A DNA stretch of 64,000 nucleotides from Vibrio aerogenes (lineage in GTDB: Bacteria; Pseudomonadota; Gammaproteobacteria; Enterobacterales; Vibrionaceae), in NCBI RefSeq assembly GCF_024346755.1, contig NZ_AP024862.1, forward strand, positions 1,178,001 through 1,242,000, given 5' to 3'. Each line of letters starts with the position of its first letter. The first letter of the stretch is position 1. Below the pieces are notes generated by a model that saw only the letters and a list, made by a program, of their open reading frames with translations, ran no database searches and was not told where the DNA came from. This document shows, piece after piece, positions 55,452-63,614 of this stretch. A program made the translations under genes and the position numbers.

Positions 55452-56081
55452 ATGAATAAAAAACAAGTTTCATTACCAAATTTTGAGTATCTGGCTGGTA
55501 AACAAGTTACAGAAAAACTACGAACCCTGTTTAATCTGAAAAATACGAAAGCATTAGCTGAATTGCTCAACGTACCTGCATCAACAATTGCCACCTGGCA
55601 TCAAAGAAAGGTATGCCCTTACGAAATCGTTATCCGGACTCATTTGAGTAAAGGTGTGTCCATCAAATGGTTACTGCTTGATGAGGGTGATCCTTATCCA
55701 AATATGACACCATACCAGCATCAGCCAGAGCAGCCCAAGGTGAAGCCACTGGCAAATATCGATTTATTTCTGCTGAAAAATGGCAAGGTCCATCCTTATC
55801 ATACACTGACACTTGATCAGCTATTTCTGGATGAGCTGAATATTTCAAACGTCATTGCTGTACGTGAAGGTGAAAAAACTTTCATTATCGATCAGGAAGC
55901 GACAAATGCAACCAATGGTACGTATCTGATTGAGCTTGATGGACTGCAGTCATTTTGTCAGATTCAGCGACTTCCGGGTAAACAGCTCGCAATAGCATTT
56001 AACGAATCCCTGCTGACCGTCAATGAAGATGATGTTCAAATTAACGGGAAAGTGATGTTAACCATTGCGAAAGGTGATTAA
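55452..56081 (+). CDS. CI-like transcriptional regulator with degenerate S24-like domain (paralogue 2)
   Basis: A 209-residue regulator. It is a close paralogue of 48321-49001 from the first codons (KKQVSLP). The helix-turn-helix is ALAELLNVPASTIATWHQRK, with PYEIVIRTHLSKGVSIKWLLL. The C-terminal domain has TFIIDQEATNATNGTYLIELDG and IQRLPGKQLAI in S24 layout but no catalytic Ser or Lys. It follows the cellobiose PTS operon behind a terminator and has its own conserved promoter block. Targets and effector are unknown. Confidence 0.85.
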   Translation: MNKKQVSLPNFEYLAGKQVTEKLRTLFNLKNTKALAELLNVPASTIATWHQRKVCPYEIVIRTHLSKGVSIKWLLLDEGDPYPNMTPYQHQPEQPKVKPLANIDLFLLKNGKVHPYHTLTLDQLFLDELNISNVIAVREGEKTFIIDQEATNATNGTYLIELDGLQSFCQIQRLPGKQLAIAFNESLLTVNEDDVQINGKVMLTIAKGD

Positions 56082-56106
56082 GGCCGTCTCATTTAACCTG
56101 TCCACG

Positions 56107-56170
56107 ATAAACCAGATTAACCCAAAGACAAACCCGCCAGAAAAGCAAGTTTGTCTTTATTCTGGTTTAT
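56107..56170. terminator. Nested hairpin between CI-like regulator 2 and galE
   Basis: ATAAACCAGA (56107-56116) pairs with TCTGGTTTAT (56161-56170), enclosing AAAGACAAAC (56124-56133) and GTTTGTCTTT (56149-56158). It probably serves both convergent genes. Confidence 0.65.
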
Positions 56171-56189
56171 ACAGGTGACCTGAAACCAA

Positions 56190-57206
56190 TTAAGACTGAT
56201 AACCGTTTGGATTCCCGGACTGCCAGCGCCAGGTATCGGACGTCATCTCTTCAACTGACCGGCTGGCTTTCCAGCCCAATTCTTTCTCAGCTTTCTCTGT
56301 ACTGGCCCAACACGCTGCAATATCCCCTGAACGACGAGGACAAATTTCATAAGCGACAGAATGGCCACACGCCAGACTAAACGCCTTCACCATATCCAGA
56401 ACGCTCGACCCTTGCCCGGTGCCGAGGTTATAAATATGCAATCCGGCTTGCTCCCCAACGGTTTTCAAAGCGGCAATATGCCCGTCAGCAAGATCCATCA
56501 CGTGAATATAATCCCGCACCCCGGTTCCGTCTGGTGTGGGGTAATCATCACCAAATACCGATAATTTATCACGGCGGCCCACAGCAACCTGAGCAATAAA
56601 TGGCATGAGATTATTGGGTATCCCCTGCGGATCTTCTCCCATGGTCCCGGAGGGATGTGCGCCGACAGGATTGAAATAGCGAAGCAAAGTGATACTCCAG
56701 TCCGGAGCAGCCTTGAATAAATCAGTCAAACACTGTTCAACCATATACTTACTTCGACCGTAAGGATTGGTTGTCGCACCCGTTGGAGCATCCTCTGTTA
56801 AAGGAACAGTTTCAGGGTCACCATAAACCGTTGCTGATGAGCTGAAAATTAAACTTTTGACACCAGCCTTATGCATACTTCGGGCTAAAACCAGTGAGCC
56901 ATTCACATTGTTATCATAATACGCCAATGGTTGTTCAACGGATTCTCCAACAGCCTTTAACCCGGCAAAATGAATGACCGACTGAATGTTATGATTGCTG
57001 AACACAGAGTCAAGGAACGCTTCATCGCGAATATCACCCTGACAGAATGCCACTTTAGCGCCGGTTAAATGTTCAATACGATTTAATACCTCAGGATCAG
57101 AATTGCACAGATTATCGACAACCACTGGCGTCATGCCGGCTTCAATAAGCTGCACACATGTATGACTTCCGATATACCCTAATCCACCCGTAACAAGTAT
57201 TTCCAT
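56190..57206 (-). CDS. galE: UDP-glucose 4-epimerase
   Basis: A 338-residue SDR-family enzyme that interconverts UDP-glucose and UDP-galactose. The NAD-binding motif TGGLGYIGSH is at residues 7-16. The active site has the Ser in FSSSATVYG and the YGRSK Tyr/Lys pair. GAGGTGAG lies upstream of the ATG used here; a longer frame to 57263 lacks support. Its product could feed the exopolysaccharide cluster 1.3 kb away. Divergent from CI-like regulator 3. Confidence 0.96.
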   Translation of the reverse strand: MEILVTGGLGYIGSHTCVQLIEAGMTPVVVDNLCNSDPEVLNRIEHLTGAKVAFCQGDIRDEAFLDSVFSNHNIQSVIHFAGLKAVGESVEQPLAYYDNNVNGSLVLARSMHKAGVKSLIFSSSATVYGDPETVPLTEDAPTGATTNPYGRSKYMVEQCLTDLFKAAPDWSITLLRYFNPVGAHPSGTMGEDPQGIPNNLMPFIAQVAVGRRDKLSVFGDDYPTPDGTGVRDYIHVMDLADGHIAALKTVGEQAGLHIYNLGTGQGSSVLDMVKAFSLACGHSVAYEICPRRSGDIAACWASTEKAEKELGWKASRSVEEMTSDTWRWQSGNPNGYQS

Positions 57207-57505
57207 CTTGGTTCTCACCTCACGTAACGATACGGCTTTTCGCTGAAAGCATTTCTGAAACAATGGCTGATATCCAGTCTATCCTGTCAAAATAAATTCA
57301 GAATGAACAAAGCCAACTGTCATAAAAATCATTGATAAAACAAGGTATTGTACATCAGCTCAATCCATATTTTGGAATATTTTGCGACGAATCTGACATA
57401 AAACCCAACAATTCTCATACCTGCATCATGATAAGTTGCCATGAGATGAACTCTTTTCTCCCGGACAGGATTTTTACCATCTCATACCAGCAAGGACTAT
57501 TTTGT

Positions 57506-58201
57506 ATGCAACATGAAAAAATTAAAACCTACGACTATCTCAAAGGTACTGATTTTACAGAAAACTTGAAAAAACTGACCCGAAGTAAAAATTTCAGGGA
57601 GCTTTCTTCCCTGCTTGATATCCCGGGAGCAACCCTCAGTTCCTGGAACCGGAATCAAAGAACACCTTATGAAGTGATTGCCAGAGTTCATCTTGCAATG
57701 GATATTCCGGTTAAAGATCTTGCACTACCCCAACATATCCAGGCCACAGAGGTCCACACCTCACTACAGTATAAACGCCCCATGCTCCCCGCGGTTCGGG
57801 ACACAGAAAATAATTATGAAATTGCACTCTCAGATCAACAGCACACACAACGAACAACGGTTATCTACTGCTACCCTATGGCCTATCCGATCAGATCGTC
57901 AGATCACATCAGACAATCCATCCGGAAGCAAGGTAGTGAAGAACATCACGCTTCATTGATTGAGCATGCTGCTGAAATCGAGACAAAAGACAGCGTTTAT
58001 CTTATCAATAGTGAAATCCATCATGTAGATTCCGGACATTTCCTGCTTGATATCAATGGAAAAATTCATATTCAAAACCTCCGCAGCATGTCCGGAAGAC
58101 CATATTCAACATATGCTCAACAGAGTTTGAATATCCATTTATCAAATACAATTAAGATTCTGGGCTATGTCGTCGCTATCATAAGAAAGTCATCATCATG
58201 A
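57506..58201 (+). CDS. CI-like transcriptional regulator (paralogue 3, divergent C-terminus)
   Basis: A 231-residue regulator. The N-terminal domain has TYDYLKGTDFTENLKKLTR, ELSSLLDIPGATLSSWNRN and PYEVIARVHLAMDIPVKDL, matching the CI-like domain of the two regulators at 48321 and 55452. The middle is longer and less conserved. The end resembles theirs (KDSVYLINSEIHHVDSGHFLLDINGKIHI) without S24 catalytic residues. The start is ATG 57506 with AAGGA upstream; the longer frame to 57332 is not supported. Divergent from galE; the qrr gene lies just downstream on the other strand. Confidence 0.8.
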   Translation: MQHEKIKTYDYLKGTDFTENLKKLTRSKNFRELSSLLDIPGATLSSWNRNQRTPYEVIARVHLAMDIPVKDLALPQHIQATEVHTSLQYKRPMLPAVRDTENNYEIALSDQQHTQRTTVIYCYPMAYPIRSSDHIRQSIRKQGSEEHHASLIEHAAEIETKDSVYLINSEIHHVDSGHFLLDINGKIHIQNLRSMSGRPYSTYAQQSLNIHLSNTIKILGYVVAIIRKSSS

Positions 58202-58277
58202 GTCGTTTATTTTCTATATTGGTATAACTGATATCACACCAATTAATTTCTACTATGCTGTAATCAAATCTCAGGCA

Positions 58278-58379
58278 AAAAAAAAGCCAGTCACAAAACA
58301 GTGACTGGCTGAAAAATGTGAATAAATAAATTCACTAACAACGTCAGTTGGCTAGGTGACCCTCGGCTTAAAAGGGTCA
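58278..58379 (-). ncRNA. qrr: Qrr quorum-regulatory small RNA
   Basis: On the minus strand the RNA starts TGACCC (58379) and folds a first stem with GGGTCA. It continues with the Qrr core CCTAGCCAACTGACG and TTGTTAGTGAA. It ends in a terminator stem AGCCAGTCAC (58310-58301) / GTGACTGGCT (58294-58285) plus a nine-T run. About 102 nt, the usual Qrr size. Qrr RNAs are activated by phosphorylated LuxO with sigma-54 at low cell density and act with Hfq on luxR/hapR, aphA and other mRNAs. A sigma-54 promoter lies exactly in place (58391-58405). Not adjacent to luxOU, so it is not the qrr1 copy by position. Confidence 0.93.
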
Positions 58380-58390
58380 TTATATATTAA

Positions 58391-58405
58391 GCATTTAATG
58401 TGCCA
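58391..58405 (-). promoter_or_regulatory. Sigma-54 promoter of qrr
   Basis: On the minus strand TGGCAC (58405-58400) is followed at the right distance by ATGC (58394-58391), matching TGGCAC-N5-TTGC. The predicted start, 12 nt after the GC, is at 58379, exactly where the Qrr RNA begins. Confidence 0.85.
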
Positions 58406-58489
58406 ACTTTTGTAAAAAATATAAGATATTGATATTTATATTTTTATTTTAAGCGTCTATTATCTCATTGCGTAGTTGTTCATAATAAA

Positions 58490-58523
58490 ATTGCAAAATA
58501 AAAATAAATTTTCATTTTGCAAT
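58490..58523. promoter_or_regulatory. Candidate LuxO-binding sites upstream of qrr
   Basis: TTGCAAAATAAAA (58491-58503, plus) and TTGCAAAATGAAA (58522-58510, minus) form a facing pair; each has one good half of the LuxO consensus TTGCA-N3-TGCAA. They lie about 110-145 bp before the RNA start, a distance normal for sigma-54 activators. They overlap the end of the adjacent membrane-protein gene. Confidence 0.55.
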
Positions 58524-58933
58524 TAATGGTACAAACTCTGAAACCAGTCCCAAATGCCAAAAGAAAAGTTTTTGAATACATCGATACCCAAAGCCGATTT
58601 GATCAGGTATAAAGCCAGCAAAGCCAATACGACCGTTGCCAAAATGACGATAGCAATCAAGATCGCCAGCAAAATATCGATGCACTTTAATTTATCTCCG
58701 CGTGCATGTTGTCGGCGGTCCCTTCCCACAAGGCAAACAAAATAATAACGTTTACCAATCCATGGAATGGTTTTACGGACATCAATCGCATGCCGGCTCA
58801 GTAAACATATGATATTCACGGTACGTTCAATCTCTGCACGCTGCTCTTCATCAAAACTGGCAGCAACTTCAGGATTCACAATGTGCCAAAACCTGTCAGC
58901 TACCTTACTTTTATTCTCTGTCAATCTCTTCAA
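58523..58933 (-). CDS. Small membrane protein at the end of the exopolysaccharide cluster
   Basis: A 136-residue protein. A basic cytoplasmic N-terminal domain of about 85 residues with Cys and His (NIICLLSRHAIDVRKTIPWIGKRYYFVCLVGRD) is followed by one long hydrophobic stretch (about residues 88-113, ILLAILIAIVILATVVLALLALYLI). I do not recognise a family with certainty. Its start overlaps the upstream glycosyltransferase stop by 4 nt (ATGA), so it is part of the exopolysaccharide transcript. Its last codons overlap the putative LuxO sites of qrr. Confidence 0.75.
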   Translation of the reverse strand: MKRLTENKSKVADRFWHIVNPEVAASFDEEQRAEIERTVNIICLLSRHAIDVRKTIPWIGKRYYFVCLVGRDRRQHARGDKLKCIDILLAILIAIVILATVVLALLALYLIKSALGIDVFKNFSFGIWDWFQSLYH

Positions 58934-60033
58934 TTCCCTGTGATTTTGTTATAAACGGCCTGCGTTTGGCCGGCAATCATCGCCCAGTCATACTTTTTCA
59001 GATGTGAACGGTAGTCACAATACGTTTCATGCTGCTTCAGAATGAGTTTATCAGTCAGAGCCGCCACATCTGAGACCGGAAAATAAACCTCTCTTTCCAG
59101 CGCAACTTCAAGATTTGCCGGAATATCACTGACGATAGCGGGTAATGAAAATGACATCGCCTCCAGCAAAGCAATTGGCAGTCCCTCATGATAAGACGGC
59201 ATCACATATAACCCGGCCTGTGAAAAAACAGCCTGTAACGCATCGCCTTTCAAAAATCCGGTCAGTATCACCCCTTCTGTTTCCCTGGCTTTCTGCTTCA
59301 GGGATTCACTGTAAGGCGTCGGGTGGTCAGCATCACCAACCAGAACCAGAGGCTTTGATATGCCAGACTGCTGATACGCCTGAATCAAATCATGAAACCC
59401 TTTTTCCTCAACAAACCGGCCTACGGCAACAAGATAACCTTTGGGTGTCAGGTCATACTGCGCAAGTACCGCATCACTGGTCGCCTGGTCTAATGCTTTT
59501 GGCAAATTCACCCCATTATGGATCAGGTGCGCATTCTCTCTGCCATATTTTCCCTTAATGAGCTGATTAATCACCTCAGAAATCACGATGACTTCACTGG
59601 CGAATTTCACAGCCAGCTTCTCACCCAGTTTCAGGACCATTTTTGCCATCCGGCCCCACTTCTGCCGGTCATAATCCGGACCATGATGGGTAAAAACCAC
59701 TTTCTTTCCGGCCAGACGCAACAAAGGAACAACCAGTCCCGGACCAATTGCATGCACATGTACAATGTCAGAGCCATCGGTCAACGTTGTCATCGCGGCA
59801 AATACAGAGTGTATGATTGCCTCCAGCGATTTTTTCTTTGGCGCAGTCACTGTACGCAACTGTACCCCCTGATACTCAGCGGTTTTGTAGCCCACATAAG
59901 GAGAGCGTGCAATCACGGTGACTTCCGAACCGGATTGCCGGACAATTTCAGGGTACAGGTTCTGACAGTGGGTTTCGACACCTCCCAGCACGCCGGGTAT
60001 CCCCCGGGTTCCAAGCACAGTCACTTTTAACAT
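58930..60033 (-). CDS. GT4-family glycosyltransferase (first)
   Basis: A 367-residue retaining GT-B glycosyltransferase. Marks are the N-terminal GTRGIPGVLGGVETHCQNL, HTHGPDY-like VVFTHHGPD, and the C-terminal donor motif PSYHEGLPIALLEAMSFSLPAIVSD with the E-x7-E pair. It probably adds a sugar to a lipid-linked repeat unit of an exopolysaccharide. Overlaps its neighbours by 4 and 7 nt, so it belongs to a coupled operon. Confidence 0.93.
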   Translation of the reverse strand: MLKVTVLGTRGIPGVLGGVETHCQNLYPEIVRQSGSEVTVIARSPYVGYKTAEYQGVQLRTVTAPKKKSLEAIIHSVFAAMTTLTDGSDIVHVHAIGPGLVVPLLRLAGKKVVFTHHGPDYDRQKWGRMAKMVLKLGEKLAVKFASEVIVISEVINQLIKGKYGRENAHLIHNGVNLPKALDQATSDAVLAQYDLTPKGYLVAVGRFVEEKGFHDLIQAYQQSGISKPLVLVGDADHPTPYSESLKQKARETEGVILTGFLKGDALQAVFSQAGLYVMPSYHEGLPIALLEAMSFSLPAIVSDIPANLEVALEREVYFPVSDVAALTDKLILKQHETYCDYRSHLKKYDWAMIAGQTQAVYNKITGN

Positions 60034-61241
60034 TTCAATTCTCCCGTCAAAGACTGATATAAATCAAGCAATGCCTGCTTATGGCGGGTTAATGAATACT
60101 TTTCTTCCAGTCTGAGACGGGCGTTTCGCCCGTATTCATCAACTAATTCCGGCGCTGTCGCAAACTCATCCATCAGTTGCGCCAGCGCAACACCATCTCC
60201 GGCAGGAAACAGACGACCTTCCACACCATCCCTGACCTGCTCAGGAATTCCCCCAATCCGGGCCCCAATCACAGGTTTTCCATAAGCCATCGCTTCAAGA
60301 ACAGACATAGAACAATTTTCATAACATTCGGATGGTACAATCACAGCAGTCGCATTGCGGATCAAAGATTCGAGTTCATCTCCTTTTTTGAACCCTAACA
60401 ATTCAATATCGGAATACTGTCGGGACAGTCCTGCGGTTAACGGACCGTCTCCAACAATTTTTAATGGCAACTGACGCCGGGATAACTGATAAGCTTTTGC
60501 CAGTGTTTCAACCCCTTTTTCCCGGCTAAGACGTCCTAAATACAGAAAATAGCCACCATTTTGAGATTGACTAACACCAATCGATTCATCAATACCATTA
60601 ACGATCACTTCAATCCGGTTATCCGGCAGTTTCCAGCGGATAATCCCGGCCAAAAACTCACTTGGAGCAATCATCATATCCAGCGCCCGGTAGTTACCTG
60701 AAATTTCCTGAAACCGGGCTTCAAGTGACAGCAGCAAACTCTTGAATAATGAACCATTCTGACACCTGTTTTTGGTCGCATGCCAGACACTTTTCTGCAG
60801 GCACTCTTCACAGGTATGGCCATCACGGTACATGGTATACGCAGGACAGGCTATTTTTGTATCATGAACTGTTAACACGGTTTTGCAGCCATTTGCTTTC
60901 GCGACTTTAATTACCGAAGGTGTCAGCTGATGATAAATATTGTGAAAGTGCACAATATCCGGTCGCTCCTGCCTGATCAGTGCTGCAAGTTTTTGACAGG
61001 CTTCCTGATTATGGATAAAGCGAATCGCGGTTTTTACTTTCGATATCAGTCCATGATGATCGTAATAATCAATATTCCGGACAAAGAAATCATTGAATGG
61101 AGATTCAAGGTTTCGTTCATGCTGCATCGAAAAATCGATCACCTGAAATCCTGCTTCAGCAGCCATCTCTCTTTCCTGAAAAAATACAGTTTCAGCCCCA
61201 CCTTTCAAAAAGAAAAATTTATTCACCATCAGGATTTTCAT
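60027..61241 (-). CDS. GT4-family glycosyltransferase (second)
   Basis: A 404-residue glycosyltransferase of GT4 type. The N-terminus KILMVNKFFFLKGGAETV fits the acceptor-binding domain with a GGAE motif. A CPAYTMYRDGHTCEECLQKSVWHATKNRC region supplies four Cys, a feature of one GT4 subgroup (read in pieces). The donor motif is PSECYENCSMSVLEAMAYGKPVIGAR. Probably an exopolysaccharide repeat-unit enzyme. Overlaps the first GT4 gene by 7 nt. Confidence 0.93.
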   Translation of the reverse strand: MKILMVNKFFFLKGGAETVFFQEREMAAEAGFQVIDFSMQHERNLESPFNDFFVRNIDYYDHHGLISKVKTAIRFIHNQEACQKLAALIRQERPDIVHFHNIYHQLTPSVIKVAKANGCKTVLTVHDTKIACPAYTMYRDGHTCEECLQKSVWHATKNRCQNGSLFKSLLLSLEARFQEISGNYRALDMMIAPSEFLAGIIRWKLPDNRIEVIVNGIDESIGVSQSQNGGYFLYLGRLSREKGVETLAKAYQLSRRQLPLKIVGDGPLTAGLSRQYSDIELLGFKKGDELESLIRNATAVIVPSECYENCSMSVLEAMAYGKPVIGARIGGIPEQVRDGVEGRLFPAGDGVALAQLMDEFATAPELVDEYGRNARLRLEEKYSLTRHKQALLDLYQSLTGELKC

Positions 61242-62239
61242 TCTGAAACCTCCAATACTTCATGCACAGGGGTGACATCAGGTGCTTTTAATGGTGAAAG
61301 CAACCCGCGGATTAAACCTGCAGAGAAAACCGTCAGATTAATCACACTCAGGGCAGCGGCTTTCGCAGAACGGTTTTTCATTGCCTTCAACAGAAAAAAT
61401 GCAATCACGGGTAACAATCCATATCCGATGAATCGCAGGTTTCCGCTCAAAAGTAATAAGCACAATCCGGACAAATATAAACTGAAAACCGCTTCATTTT
61501 TTACAGCCAGTACAGCATCCGTAAAATATGGTTTTTTCCACGCACTTTTGAGCAACTCACCAGATGCAAATGCATATCCGCCACGCCAGCGATGACGTAA
61601 CAGAGCAAATGTCGGCATATCATAAGACTGGTGAAAAAAATAAGGTGTATTGAGCCGGCGTAAACGATAACCCGCATGTTTTAAACGCATCCCAAGTTCA
61701 GCTTCTTCATAAGCATGAAGCCCTGAGTGAGTCAGATAACCAATCTGTTCAATCGCAGAGCGGCGATAGAGTCCCCCGCCCCCCAGATGACTACAATCGC
61801 CAAGTGGATAGATTTTATGTAACCGCTGCTGCCGGGACTGAAATTCGTAGCTCACAGCTTCATCCATCGTGACTGTCCCTGCAACCCCCGCATAATCGGG
61901 ATTCCGGAGTAAAAAGCGGACACCCCGTTCAATAAATCCCGGTTGGAGTGCCATATCGCCATCCATCAGCAATAAAAATTCGCCCCGTGCATATAAATAA
62001 CCAAGTTGATGCCCAACACCACAACATCGGTCCTTCCCCTCTTTTAAGGTCACCACTTTTGCCTGATGACGCATTGCTATCTCTCTGGTTTTGTCATCGG
62101 ACAAACTATCGGCAACAATCACTTCATATTGCATATGCAGAAAATCCAGTTGCTCCCGGATACTGTTTATCGTGCCGGCAATGCCTGACTGTTCGTTATA
62201 TGTTTTAATGATGACACTGATAAAAGGCTTTTGATTCAT
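61238..62239 (-). CDS. GT2-family glycosyltransferase, membrane-linked
   Basis: A 333-residue inverting GT-A glycosyltransferase. The N-terminus FISVIIKTYNEQSGIAGTI and DSLSDDKTREIA are typical, with LLLMDGDMAL as the DxD metal motif. Two hydrophobic helices occur near residues 255-300. The MNQKPF start is preferred to an ATG four codons earlier. It overlaps the polymerase gene by 35 nt and the GT4 gene by 4 nt. Probably builds the exopolysaccharide repeat unit. Confidence 0.92.
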   Translation of the reverse strand: MNQKPFISVIIKTYNEQSGIAGTINSIREQLDFLHMQYEVIVADSLSDDKTREIAMRHQAKVVTLKEGKDRCCGVGHQLGYLYARGEFLLLMDGDMALQPGFIERGVRFLLRNPDYAGVAGTVTMDEAVSYEFQSRQQRLHKIYPLGDCSHLGGGGLYRRSAIEQIGYLTHSGLHAYEEAELGMRLKHAGYRLRRLNTPYFFHQSYDMPTFALLRHRWRGGYAFASGELLKSAWKKPYFTDAVLAVKNEAVFSLYLSGLCLLLLSGNLRFIGYGLLPVIAFFLLKAMKNRSAKAAALSVINLTVFSAGLIRGLLSPLKAPDVTPVHEVLEVSE

Positions 62240-63614
62240 AGCAAGATGCACTCACGGTTAAAACAGACTTACGAATGATAAAAGTTGCCCCAAGGGCAAA
62301 ATAGAAAAGAAACTGCAGCATTGGCGTCAACATCAGGATCTGGCTGTATGGCAGACTCAGCAGCCCGGCCAATGCAAACGCAATCAATGCCGGTTGCCAC
62401 GAAAGTAAACGCCGGTCCTGCAACGAAAGCTGTCCGGGTTCAAAAACCGGCCGGGGTGTGGCAACCCTGATGGTGTAGAACACCAGAAGGATGAAAAACA
62501 ATGTGCCTGCCAGCCCGAGTTCCCACAACATCATGCTCAGGGATGTTGAATCCAGCAGGACATTAAAAATGATATTTAAAAAACCCGGCGCAACAGCACT
62601 GCCATGATTAGTGGCATTTAAACCATATCCAAACCACTGGCTGGGCCAGCCGTATAAATCGCTGTGTCCGGCCCAGAAAAAAACTGTGGTCATACGTCCA
62701 AGCTCCCCGGAAGGCATAATGTAATCCGGGTCAAACACATAATCGAGAGAGCTGACAAACAGGTCAAATGCACTCTTACCAGGGTCAGCACCAAATGCTG
62801 AAGCATAAGACGCACCGAGCACAAACACGGCCAGCGTCAATAAACCGATCATGCCTCCCAGAATAATCAGAATGATTTTCCAGTCATAACGTTTCATCCC
62901 GGTCATGTAACTCGGAGAAAACCAGATAAATGTCATCAGCAGCGGAGACAACAGAATAACAAACTTAATTTCGCCCAAAACACATAAAATAAAGGCACCA
63001 CCGATGTGTAGCCCGGTTTGCAGTCTGGAAGCAACACCATGTTTATACTCAGAGAACTTGATTAGCATTATCAGCAGGCAGAATAACCCCATCGCCGCGG
63101 TATTTCCCCCGCCCATGGGATCACCACCAAATGTACCAACAACGGAATCCCACTTTTCAAATTCACCTTTCACCGCGACACGCTTGGGAACAATAACAAG
63201 GACCTGGAATAAAACCACCGGAAACTGCACGTAAAAAATCCAGTGCAACAAACGGACGATCCGGTAAAGCTGTGAACTGCCACAAAAACCAAGCAGAAGA
63301 CAAGCCATCACCAGACTCAGCGCAAGTTCATTCTTCAGCCCGACAATAGTAATCGTGACACCATTTTGCAAAAACGTAGACAGCACAGCCACTGAAAAAA
63401 AACCGACAAACAGAATCAGGACAATCACTTCTTCCGTATCGAGGGAGAAATCAGCATAGCGGGTCTGCATCAGTAGCAGTCCGGCCATGACAAATGCCAG
63501 CATAAAAGGCAACCACAACACAGCACCGATGCCGGTAAAATACTGAATTATCCCGCAAAAGGCCAATGTTGCCAGGCTATATAGCTGAAAAAACAGCCCA
63601 TGATTAAGCGCCAT
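62205..63614 (-). CDS. Polysaccharide polymerase/O-antigen ligase-like membrane protein
   Basis: A 469-residue integral membrane protein with about 11-12 hydrophobic helices and one large periplasmic loop (about residues 265-345), the topology of Wzy polymerases and WaaL-like ligases. No single motif identifies which of these it is. The ATG overlaps the preceding gene's stop as TGATG. Its position between a flippase gene and glycosyltransferases favours Wzy. Confidence 0.75.
   Translation of the reverse strand: MALNHGLFFQLYSLATLAFCGIIQYFTGIGAVLWLPFMLAFVMAGLLLMQTRYADFSLDTEEVIVLILFVGFFSVAVLSTFLQNGVTITIVGLKNELALSLVMACLLLGFCGSSQLYRIVRLLHWIFYVQFPVVLFQVLVIVPKRVAVKGEFEKWDSVVGTFGGDPMGGGNTAAMGLFCLLIMLIKFSEYKHGVASRLQTGLHIGGAFILCVLGEIKFVILLSPLLMTFIWFSPSYMTGMKRYDWKIILIILGGMIGLLTLAVFVLGASYASAFGADPGKSAFDLFVSSLDYVFDPDYIMPSGELGRMTTVFFWAGHSDLYGWPSQWFGYGLNATNHGSAVAPGFLNIIFNVLLDSTSLSMMLWELGLAGTLFFILLVFYTIRVATPRPVFEPGQLSLQDRRLLSWQPALIAFALAGLLSLPYSQILMLTPMLQFLFYFALGATFIIRKSVLTVSASCYESKAFYQCHH

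Noticed and set aside
58201..58522. c-di-GMP riboswitch or JUMPstart/ops element near the exopolysaccharide genes
   Set aside because: Neither the GEMM core nor the GGCGGTAGCGTG element was found; the structured RNA here is Qrr.
59145..60030. Two long plus-strand frames opposite the first GT4 gene
   Set aside because: They are antisense shadows of a gene with clear GT4 motifs.
60930..61595. 221-codon plus-strand frame in the exopolysaccharide cluster
   Set aside because: It is antisense to two glycosyltransferase genes and has no family features.
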